A DNA stretch of 64,000 bases from Bactericera cockerelli (lineage: Eukaryota; Arthropoda; Insecta; Hemiptera; Triozidae), in assembly GCA_024516035.1 (NCBI GenBank), contig CM044965.1, forward strand, positions 26,265,141 through 26,329,140. Reading direction: 5' to 3'. The position numbers and the translations under genes are program-made. The notes beneath the pieces are model-generated. The model did no database searches. It saw only the letters and a list, made by a program, of their open reading frames with translations, and was not told the DNA's origin. Positions 23,487-35,400 of the stretch are shown piece by piece (the first letter of the stretch is position 1; every line of letters starts with the position of its first letter).

Positions 23487-26400
23487 GTATGTACATAATT
23501 ATAATAATACTCTTTAGTGGCAGGTAACCACCAGGCGAGGTTAATGCTCAAAGCATTTTCTACCACCTAACCCTCAGAGTCTTATTATTACGTGGTCACA
23601 AACTCAAATTAATGAGGAGAAATTCATGCATCGGGTGGGATTCGAACCAACGGATCCCTACACTACCTGGATTACCAGACTAGCTTGTTAACCACTTAAC
23701 TACCAGTGCACTATTATTATAATAATAGACAATGTGTTCATTGTAGATGACATAAAGGATGGGCCAACTGGGTGAGAAATTGTTTAGATGCACGGGAGCA
23801 CATTTGAGGGAATTGGCCATTCAGAAGGGTAAAAATAATAATATCGCCTTGTTTACACTTGTCTCGCTATAGGACTTAAACAGAGAACCGACTAGCCAAC
23901 CCTTACAAGCCAGGCTAGCTTGCAGTTTCCTAAGGGTTTAATGGCTAAAATGGCTTATACAAAAAAGTCTAAATCCTCATGATGGTTGATGGCACATAGA
24001 AATATGTGATGTGTTTCAGGACGCGCCAACATTGAAATAAAGTTGGCTGGAGACCATCACTCCCCCCTTCAGCTGTAGCCAAGCTAGCTACAACAACAAT
24101 TATAGTTCTATATTAGAAGTCCCATTATTAAAGCAATAAGCCCAAGACGTATTGTTATGTGGTAGTATGGGAGGATAACTTGTCATGTCGCGGATAAGTT
24201 TCGAACCCGCGACCTCTGGATTACCAGTCAGACGCCTTGACCACTGAGAGCTACCGGGCCGGTACTCAGGTGCATTATTGTACATATTAGATGACATAAA
24301 GTATGGGCCAACTGGGTGAGTAATTGTTTAGATGTTCGGGTAAGCCCCGATCTAAACAATTTCTTGCCCAGAGAATTGGTCTTTTTTTTCTTTTCTTTTT
24401 TTTGAGGGGGAAAATCTTGTAAGATGCTCTTCAGCAAGATCTCTAGTGCTGAAGGATATGCGGGACTTGCTGGCAGGGTATGGTGTGTCGCCCCTCTTGA
24501 AGGGCACCAATTCTGTCGGCTCACCCGCTAAAAACCCGCGTTCTTCTTTATAATTTCCTCGAACCACGTTGGCAGAGAATTGGTCTGGCCATTCAGCATG
24601 CCGGCATGCATCCTTGTCGAATATGCGGCATGCACCCTTGTCGAACATGCGGCATGCATCCTTGTCGAACATGCGGCATGCATCCTTGTCGAACATGCGG
24701 CATGCATCCTTGTCGAACATGCGGCATGCATCCTTGTCGAGCATGCGGCATGCATCCTTGTCGAGCATGCGTCTCCGACATCCGGAAGCCAGCAGACACA
24801 TGAAGTTGACTGATGTAACACCGGGTCATCACTCATCATCACTAATGAGTGATGTACTGATGACACTCATGGCCTGTTCACCTTAGATCACCTGTCCTGA
24901 TTAGGAAACACTGAATGGCATACTGGAGTTGTTGTTTGGACCAACTATAAGTGGAGACTATAAGTGGTTCTTTTTTGCCTATTCTTTTTCCTTGTTCAAT
25001 ACTTCTGTCGTAATTAGTGTAGTTACTGTTATTATTACCAAATATCTTGCGGCAAGAACTATAGTAGGTTTATTATTTTATTATTATTTTGTAAAAGAAT
25101 TTATTTCATGTTAGTCTTAAAAACTTTCAATGTCTTAACTTTCAATTATTTTACAAGTGCTCCTGCAAATAACTGACCATTAAATTCTCAATTATACATT
25201 GACCCATCCGCGATGGAGGAATAAAACTAGTTATGTGTATGATTTTTTTTATATATAAAGTTCACATATATGATTTTTATTTATTTTTTAAATTTAACAA
25301 CTTTCAAATATTAACGTTCCCGCCCCATCTTCACATTCAACACCCCGCATTTTTCCTCATACCCCTCATTCTTATTGACGCAGCTCTAATAGTTGACATC
25401 TGGACTTTAACCTTCAACCATAGGATGAGTTTATTCCAGCGTCCGCTTAATTTGCTTGCTGTTTGTTTAAGAAAGTTGATATAATCAATGCCCATTGCAC
25501 CGTTGCAGAAAAAAAAACACATACAAGTTATGTGTATGAATCACTGAAGTAACAGTTTTGCTCCCAAGTACATCTTCTGAAACGGAACCTCATTGCTTTT
25601 TTTTGAAAATCGGAGAGTCCACTAACTTTACTCTACTTTACTTTCCGTGTCCATGATGGTTGTCTTGGTGGTGGAAGGATTGATGGGGTATTAAAACCTG
25701 TGGACGCCCAGAAGGAATTTTCTGGGCTCCTTCTGTGTCCTATGTGTGATGGTGTATTGTGTGGTGTTCATGTAAATAAATTTCCCTTGTGAAATCATTC
25801 TGAAAATTTGGAAAAATCCACTAACAAATATCAATAAATATCGGAAGTATAGTGCTTTTTTGCATCCTTTTTTTATGTAAATATTGTTCTAGTTTTTAAT
25901 TGGTATTACTGCCCGAGCAAAATATCTCTATAAATATCGGAAGTATAGTTTTTTAGCATCCTTTTTTGCCTTAATATTGTTCGGGTTTTTGACTCGTATT
26001 TCTACCCTAGCAAAATATCTATGAATATCGGAAGTATAGTTTTCTGAACAACCTTTTGGCCTTAATATTGTTCTAGTGTATAACTTTTATTACTCGGTAC
26101 TCTTGCTCTGGTGTAGTGGTATAACTCTCTGTTTTATGTCTTCTGTTGTAGCGAGAAAATTCGACCCCATTGCGGCTGAGAAAATGCTGAGGGATGTAAG
26201 TATTTTTTTTTTTTATCTCGGAGGTCATTCGTATTTCCGGCCCAAACCAGGCTAACCCTCAGAGTCTTATTATTATGTGGTCACAAACTCAAATTAATGA
26301 GGAAAAATTCATGCACTGGGTGGGATTCAAACCAACGGATCCCTAAGGCGCTAATACTACGATATAGGTCCGTCACATGGGAACATATTATGTTCCCATG

Positions 26401-29400
26401 TGACGGACACGGAATCAAGTTATGTAAATTTGTACACACGAAATTAGAGACGCACTTTTTTCAATCAGGATACTGTCAAACTCCAGAATTACTGCTCTGG
26501 TCCAAGCGAGGACTCAATTAAAACATAAAAGGTCATTATAAAAAATCGAACCGTCTACGCTCTACGCTCTTATTTTACAATTTTATGTTAATTAAATTCT
26601 AATTGCAAAAGTCACTCGCACATAGTTGTAAAGCTACTGGTTGGTCATCGCTGTAAATATCATAATCTTAGAGCTTAATGACTCAGTAATCATAAATACT
26701 TTGCAGCATAAATTAGAAGCAATATCATAACATAATTAAGCAATCTTCAGTGTCATTTATACAAGCAAGTATGTGTTTAAAATAGCTCTTACCGTTCTCG
26801 AGATATCGTGTTGACTGACACACGGACCCACGGCCGAAAACAACTTTTTTGATATCTCAAGTCAAACTAGTCAAAAAGGTCAAACAATACTTTTCTCATC
26901 ATAGGATAACGAAATATTTTCCTTATCCTATGATAAGAAGAGTAATAAAAAAGATGAGTATTTCACAGACCTCTTAATTTCGTGGCCAAGTATGGAGGAT
27001 TAAATCGCCGTCCTGACTAATTCAAATCAGGACGTACATCAGAAGTAGAATCAACTGGTCACAATAGATCTAAATAGCGGTCGGTGTTGTGATAATTGGT
27101 GCTTCTCTTGTGGAACTCCAACCAGTCTATAATAATAACACCCTGTTGCGTACAGCGTACACTGCGTACAGTAGCATTGCCTCCCCATAAACTCAGCCCT
27201 GACTTGGAAGAAGGGAGCCCTTGGCTTCAAACAAGTTAGTTGGTAATTTTCCATAATTTTGTAAGTTTCAACTCTCTATATCTGCCCTCAGCAGTTACCT
27301 TTTGACAATCCGAGAGATCACATCACACCTCAGTTCAAATTTAGTGTATACCATTTTCCACTTTTCGTGCAACGCTCAATAACCCCCCCCCCCCTCTTTC
27401 CCCCCACCAGTCCCTCAAGTGGCGGCAGGAGTGGGACATCGACGCCCTGCAGGACTGGGAGCCGCCCGCGGCGCTGGCGGGCCGCCTGGCGGTGGGCGTC
27501 ACCGGCACCGACAAGGAGGGCGCCCCCGTCCTGTGTGTGCCCTTCGCGGAGCTGGACTTTGTGGGCATGCTGCACGCCTCCACTAAGAATGATATCATCC
27601 GGCTGGTGGCTCAGACACTCGAAGGTATTATTTATTTATTTATTTATTTATGTATTTATTTATTTATTTATTTATTATTTTATTTATTTATATATTTATT
27701 TATTTATTTATTTATTTATATATATTTATTTATTTATGTATTTATTTATTTATTTATTTATTTATTTATGTATTTATTTATTTATTTATTTATCTATTTT
27801 TATTGGTTGACAAATACAATATTTGCACATAAACCAAAGTCAAAAGTAGGAAAAAGGTAAGTTACATAAAAGATATTATTTCTAGACAAATTATTATTTT
27901 TTTACTTTTTATGAGATATGTTTTGTTGTTGTTGTTGTAGCCAGCTTGGCTACAGCTGAAGGGGTGAGTGATGGTCTCCAGCCAACTTTATTTCAAAGTG
28001 GCTCGTCCTGAACCACATATTACTATGTGCGATCAACTGTCATGAGGACTTGGACTTTTCTTTATAAGCCATTAAACCCTTAGGAAACTGCAAGCTGGCC
28101 TGGCTTGTAAGGGTTGGCTAGTCTGTTATCTGTTTATTGTCCTCTAGCGAGACTACCTTATTAGATATAAATGGACATGATGTACAAAACAAATAATTAT
28201 TTTAACAATAAAAAAAATGGAAACAATATATACGATAAACATGAAAAAGAATAGAAAAATATATAGAAACATATGTCCTAACTAAAGGGCGGGGTTATTG
28301 CCTATGGCAATCTCTTCCACCCAACCCTTATGTATGTACAGTGTACACGATGGATTTTCTTTTTCGTGAACCACATGCCCTATTTTCATGAAATTTTAAC
28401 CGTGTTTTTCGTTGGGATCAATTCATTTTGGTTAACCAAACTGGAAGAAGATTTTCCCTCTTCCAAAAGAAAAATGACTTTCTTCAAGTTCGTCCATTTT
28501 ATTCCATTTGAATCCACTTTGTTTAGAAAGAAACCGGGACTTCAACCACCGACCTCCAGGTTATACAAGTCCGCCGCCTTATCGATCAAGCTACTGAGTT
28601 CGGATAATAATATAGATTAATCCAATAGCTGAGGTGCAATTTACACTGATGTGTGTTGATGTAATATTAAACCATAATTTCAAAATACATCCATTGCGGA
28701 GTTAATGATTTTTCGTCGTAACCGATTGTACCAAGAGAGCAATCAAATATTAATAGATATGACGAAAACTTCGGAGTAAATATTCAAGTGCATTTAACTG
28801 CAAGTCCATATTTAAATGCATTTTGTTGCACACAATCATAGCAAATAATAATACCGTCTCACTCATATTATTCATATTAATAATTTGTATAATGATACAT
28901 ATAATATTTAATAATAATCACCACGGAAATCTCAGTGGTTAAGCACTCGCTTGCCATGCGGAAGGTCCCGAGTTCGAACCCCCGCGCCAACTAAATTTGT
29001 ATTCAAAATTTTTGTCTATTGGGGGGCAAGATAGAGCAGGGCTATCGCCATATGTTGGGGTGTTAAAATCACGTAACGCGAAAAAACTTGGTCGCGACGC
29101 CTTGCTTCGGTAGCAATAAGAGCATAAATAACAATAAGGGCGGATGATTAAAAACACTGCAAGTTAAATTAGTAACAACTAAAGAGAGTAGAGTTTATTG
29201 ATGAAAGCACAATTAATTTACACGTGTAACTTAGTAAATATGAAATTATACAAGTTTTGAGTTATGAGTTATTAAAGTGGACTGTATGATTTAGATGATG
29301 AAAAGGTCTGAGCTATGCCAAGCAACAATTATCACCGAAGAAGTATCTTGGTGATTTAAACTGTATAGCACTTTAGGCAGTCAGAAACTCAAGTATCAAC

Positions 29401-32400
29401 TGGTTCCTGTTCGCGAGAGAACTTAGAGTAATTAAAAACACAGAATGAAAACTTGAGGGAAATAGAACTGGTAAACAAAATAACACTTTGTACCAAGAGG
29501 GTGATTACCGAATTGACAGTTAACGTACAACCGGGGAGCAACTGCTGGTGAGTTGGAGACTAAATTATATCTGATGAGTTAGATTTACAACTGCGAGTGA
29601 GTTGGAGTGTAAAGCACAACTTCGAGTGACTTCACAGCTTGTTAGTGGCTTTACGACTTGTTAGTGACTGCACTACTTGTTTGTGGCTTTACAACTTGTT
29701 AGTGACTGCACTACTTGTTTGTGGCTTTACAACTGACTTGAGATTTGAACTCAAGTCCTTTAAGAAGATTTCTTTCGAAGGGGAAATCGACAGAAGTTTA
29801 TTCCAGCCTTTAGACCATAATCGGTAAAACCAATCAGAATCAAGGAGGAGGTCCCAAAGGTTCAAATCTTGGGGATTCCCATGAGGGGAAGTTAGAGGAA
29901 AAATTGACTGATTATTATAGTCCGTCCCTGATATTCTATGATCGAGACGGTATGTCTAAATCAATTAGGTAAGATTCTTAAAACAATAAAAAATAGTAAA
30001 AGGTTATGAGGAAAAAATATGATTTATGAGGGTATGTGTCACCCAACGAACAATATTTGAGGCATTCATTTTCTGTCGCATACCGAGAAAAAGATTATAA
30101 GTAACAAATGTAAAATACCTACAAAAAGGATGCCGGAAATCGGTAATAAATGAATGGGCTATCATAAAAATATAGAAAGCGATATTAGATCCTTAAGACA
30201 AAGGACTTTTGTGAGGAAAGATCACAAGAAATATTACATTAGGTAATATTATTTCGTGGAACTTAAAATGAATCTCGTGAGAAATTATGTTTAGGAAAAA
30301 ACCCAAATTGTGTTCGGTTGAAAGACTGAACAATTTTGTTACAGTTGTTTGTAAGGGATACCTTCCGGTGCGCTCGTGTTGATCCAGCACCTAAATGGGA
30401 AGTATTGTGTCACTTCTCGCCCATCAGAGGGGAGGCATACTACGGGATGGGTAGGCTATACAACACAGACCATAAGCGTCTACAGTAGCTCTTGTTTCAT
30501 GGCTACGAAATAAAAACGGCTGTGAAACACTCATCTTTAAAATAAAATCACCTGCATGTGGAACATGACCAATGTCGAAGTTGTCCCTGTAGTCATGTCA
30601 ACAAATGGGCTGATACATTCCAGCTTCTATGTCCATACAAAAAAAATACAACTGCCACAGAATCTAGTCTACAAAATCCAGAAATCCGTCCTCCTGGAAA
30701 ACTGTCGCCTGCTCAGAAGATTTTACCCTCCATTCGCTGGGAATCCAACCAGATACCCACATTAACCACACCCAGCCTGGGTAGGGCCGGAAATGCCAGC
30801 CTCATGTGTTTGGATGGAACAGAATTTCCGTCGAAACGTCTGCTCCAACCGGGAGTCGAACTCGGGAACTCTGGACTACGGACAGTAGTCACAACCATTA
30901 CGCCACAGAGGCTGGTGGAATATCTAAATTTTCAGAATTTTTTTTTATCTTTCCAATTCTGTCTCAGTTGAATATGAAGTATAAATAAGAGTATCATAAA
31001 GTTATGCTATAAACTTATTTATGAGAAAGATACCCATGGGGGCCATGGGCCGCATTCATAAAAAAAGAAGCAATGGCTCTTGAGCAAAAGCAAGAAATAA
31101 CAGACAGACAGATGGACAGACAGACAGACAGACGGACAGACCTACAGACAGACAGACCGACAGACAGACAGCCAAACAGACAGACCGACAAACACAAAAC
31201 CAGAGTTGCTGAGGAGGTTATGAGACGTCCAGAAATATGAAGAAAAAAATTGAAATTGGTGCAATTTTTTTTTTTTTACAAAAACGAACACAATACTTCC
31301 GACCTCTAATATTAGAAATTACTCGGAAGTAAAATGAGTAGCCCCCCTCGTGAGGAAAAATGAGTAGAAAGGTATGAAGAAAAATATAGAAGAAAAAGCA
31401 ATAATTATTGAGTTTCCTGCGAATACAGGGTAAAACCCCCGTCGTGATAATATATGACCATACAGTTGAAAGCGACGCTGAACCCAAATTAAAAAAGACA
31501 CCCAGTTATTCTACCCAATTTGGACTAGGGTCCTATACGTTGAACCGAAATGAAAAAAAGCAATAATAATTATTCCTTCGTACTCATAACCATTTCAAAC
31601 TTGCGACCAAAAAAGGGTTTCCCCTTTTCCTCTTTGAATGGCTAGACCAATTTTTGGTTGAGAAAATGATTGGAATGGCGATTACCCGTAAAGTTAACAA
31701 ATTTCTTTCCCAAATGGTTCTCAAAGCCTCGCCAACCATTTCCTTGATTCAAAGCTCCAAACAGCCAAACACCCATGGGTTGACCAGCTCTCAGTAGTTA
31801 AATCGTGATAGTCAAGTGGTTAACGCGCTAGTCTGGTAATCCAGGTAGCGCAGGGATCCGCTGGTTGAATTTTTTCCTCATTTAATTGAGTTTGTGTCCT
31901 TATCCTTGATTGAACATTTATAATGCGATAGTTGAATCTGTGTGAGGTTTACAGTTCACAGAACCACTAGTTATTATCATTTTTAGATATTATTATCTAA
32001 GTGCAATAAAAAGTACAGAGGTCTGAAGACGTAAAAAAAATATTTGACGTAGAATTTTTCCTCAATAATATGAGTTTGTTCACACATAATAATAAGACTC
32101 TGAGGGTCAAGTTTTAGAAAATGCTTTGAGCATTAACCTCGCCTGGTGGTTACCTTCTACTAAAGAGTATTATTATTATTAAATCATCATATTATTATTA
32201 ACAACATTCAGTTTTTGCAATTCATCTGTTGAATACGCCGCGAACGTGAGTGCAAAGCAGTATGGGTATTTAACCACGGTGTATACTGCAGGCATTTTAG
32301 TAGGATTATTATTATTAGTCACTAATTACAACTCATTTTAGAATTGCATCTAAGTTTTATAGTGTATACAGGGTGTTCTTCAACCAAATACCCAGGAGAC

Positions 32401-35400
32401 GTGTTGGTAGATCAGTATCATAGACAATAGTCTGTCCCGGTAGCTCAGTGGTAAAGGCGGCACTCTGTGAAGCCAGAGGTCGTGGGTTCGAAACCCGGCA
32501 GGGACATGACAAGTTATCCTCCCATTTGGGATTTTTACCGCATAATAATAGGTCTTGGGCTTACTGCTGGATTAATGGGACTTAATAGTTCTAATCGGAC
32601 AGTATAAATAAGGCGATATTATTATTATATAGCCCGAGTTGAGAGACAGTCTGGCTTATCTTAACTTTAATCCTGTTTTATAATTCAGCCCTTGCCAGTG
32701 TCAATGGCGCTTTGAATGCACCGGTTCTCGTAGGATCACCGCAGTTAAGCAACGTCCAGCGAAGTGAAACCTTCGTGATGCTGGCATTCCAGCCCGACTC
32801 AGGCTGGGTGAGGTTAATGTGGGTAGCAGGTTTGTGAGTTTCCTGCGAATAGAGGGTAACACCCCCGTCGTGATATGACCGAGCAGTTGCAAGCGAGACG
32901 TTAAACCCAAATAAAAAAATAATTCTGCCCTCAGAGTTCGATGTCCATTTTGTTTTCTTGACGTTGCAAAACTAGGTAGGTATTTACAGTGTCGTCATTC
33001 TGGAGATGCTTCATCGTAAAAACCCGGTGATTCGACTTCCATATTTGGCCGCGTCATTTCACATTCTTTCCTGGTCCATTACTTAACATCACTGTGTTGA
33101 TACTGTTGATGTACTGTATTTCTACTGTCAATCTTTTTTCTTTAATATGAGTAAATGTACTTGTGACTTTGGGATATTTAAGACACCGGTAAATAAATAT
33201 ACCATCTATAAATAGTCTGGTTGGGGAACTATAAACAGGGAGTGGACCAGCTTTTTTTAAACAAAATTAAAGGACTTTTTCGGTGTCTTAAATATCCCAA
33301 TGCCGTATTTTCGCCACTGGTCGCTGCTTACATTGAAGCAGCTACTCATTTTTCCTCACGAGGTATAGTGGACCTCGAAAATCCAAGTACTGAGCAAAAA
33401 AAATCATGCCCCACCAGGCTGGGGTCGAACTGTCAAACCCATGCGTGCAATGCCTGGCGCGCTAACTGACTCTGCCACGGTGACTACTGTTTCACTGTTT
33501 CTGTTTATCCTTCTATTTCACTGTTTTATTTATTAAGAAACTCTTAATTAGTAGAACATATTATATACAGACAGATAATAGTAAAAATTATATATAAAAA
33601 TTGACAATATTAATAAATAAACAAGAAAGAAAATAAAAACAAAATATATACATATGTCCTAACTAAAGGGCGGGGTTATATGGTAATCTCTTTCACCCAA
33701 CCCCCCTTATTTATCCTCCTGTTTCATTGTTTTATCCTACTGTTTCACTGTTTTTATCCTCCTGTTTCACTGTTTTATCCTCCTATTTTACTGTTTTATC
33801 ATCCTATTTCACTGTTTTATCCTCCTATTTCACTGTATTATCCTCCTATTTCACTGTATCATCCTCCTATTGCACTGTATCATCCTCCTATTGCACTGTT
33901 TTATCCTCCTGTTTCACTATTTATCCTCCTATTTCACTGTTTTCTCCTCTTGTTTCACTGTTTTATCCTCCTGTTTCACTGTTTTATACTCCTGTTTCAC
34001 TGTTTTATCCTCCTGTTTCTCTGTTTTATCCTCCTGTTTCACTGTGTTATCCTCCTGTTTTATCCTCCTGTTTCACTATTTTATCCTCCTGTTTCACTGT
34101 TTCATCCTCCTCTTTCACTGTTTCATCATCCTCTTTCACTGTTTTATCCTCCTGTTTCACTGTTTGATCCTCCCATTTCACTGTTATATCCTCCTATTTC
34201 ACTGTTTTATCACCCTGTTTCACTGTTTTATCCTCCTGTTTCACTGTTTTATCATCCTGTTTCACTGTTTTATCCTCCTGTTTCACTGTTTTATCCTCCT
34301 GTTTCACTGTGTTATCCTCCTGTTTTATCCTCCTGTTTCACTGTTTTATCCTCCTGTTTCACTGTTTCATCCTCCTCTTTCACTGTTTCATCATCCTCTT
34401 TCACTGTTTTATCCTCCTGTTTCACTGTTTGATCCTCCCATTTCACTGTTATATCCTCCTATTTCACTGTTTTATCACCCTGTTTCACTGTTTTATCCTC
34501 CTGTTTCACTGTTTTATCATCCTGTTTCACTGTTTATCCTCCTATTTCACGATTTTATCCTCCTGTTTCACTGTTTCATCCTCCCGTTTCACTTTTTTAT
34601 CATCCTGTTTCACTGTTTTATCCTCCTATTTCACTATTTTATCATCCTATTTCACTGTTTCATCCTCCTGTTTCACTGTTTCATCTTTCTGTTTCACTGT
34701 TTTATCCTCCTGTTTATTTTTATTTATAAACATTTGGATCAAGCTTTATTTACATCTTTTATATACAATGAACATGGTAACAAGTTAGAAATAAATATAA
34801 ACAAAACCTGATCAAGGGTGGTGATAATGTCTTCGGCATTCAATTCTCTATTCCTGTTTCACTGTTTTATCCTCCTGTTTCACTGTTTTATCCTCCCATT
34901 TCACTTATTTCTCCTCTTGTTTCATTGTTTCATCCTCCTGTTTCGTTTCCCAGGTTTCATCGAGGAGGCTCTTCCACCCAACTCTTATTTATCCTCCTAT
35001 TTCACTGTTTCATCCTCCCGTTTCATTTCCCAGGTTTCATCGAGGAGGCTCGCCGCCAGGGAGAGGTTCACGGGCCGGCCGCCACGAAGCTGGTGGCCAT
35101 CTTCGACATGACAGACTTCAGCATGAAGCAGTACGCGTGGCGGCCCGCGGCCGAGCTCATCCTCTGCATGATCCAGATGTACGAGGCCAACTATCCGGAG
35201 ATACTGAAGAACTGCTACGTCATCAATGGTAAGATAAGTAAGATAAGAGAAGAGAAGAGAAGAGAAGAGAAGAGAAGAGAAGAGAAGGAAGAAAGAAGAG
35301 AAGAAGAGAAGAAAGAAGAGAAGAGAAGAGAAGAGAAGAGAAGAGAAGAGAAGAGAAGAGAAGAGAAGAAGAGAAGAGAAGAGAAGAGAAGAGAAGAGAA

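Noticed and set aside
24352..24886. Overlapping cysteine/histidine-rich repeat frames in five frames
   Set aside because: A consequence of the 24-bp array lacking stops; no gene features.
27367..27860. 147- and 122-codon frames running from exon c into a tract of Leu-Phe-Ile-Tyr repeats
   Set aside because: They read through the true donor at 27625 into the (TTTA)n microsatellite; one is also in the wrong frame.
30558..30971. 137-codon frame ending in a serine/threonine-rich segment
   Set aside because: Overlaps SINE E in reverse; no independent support.
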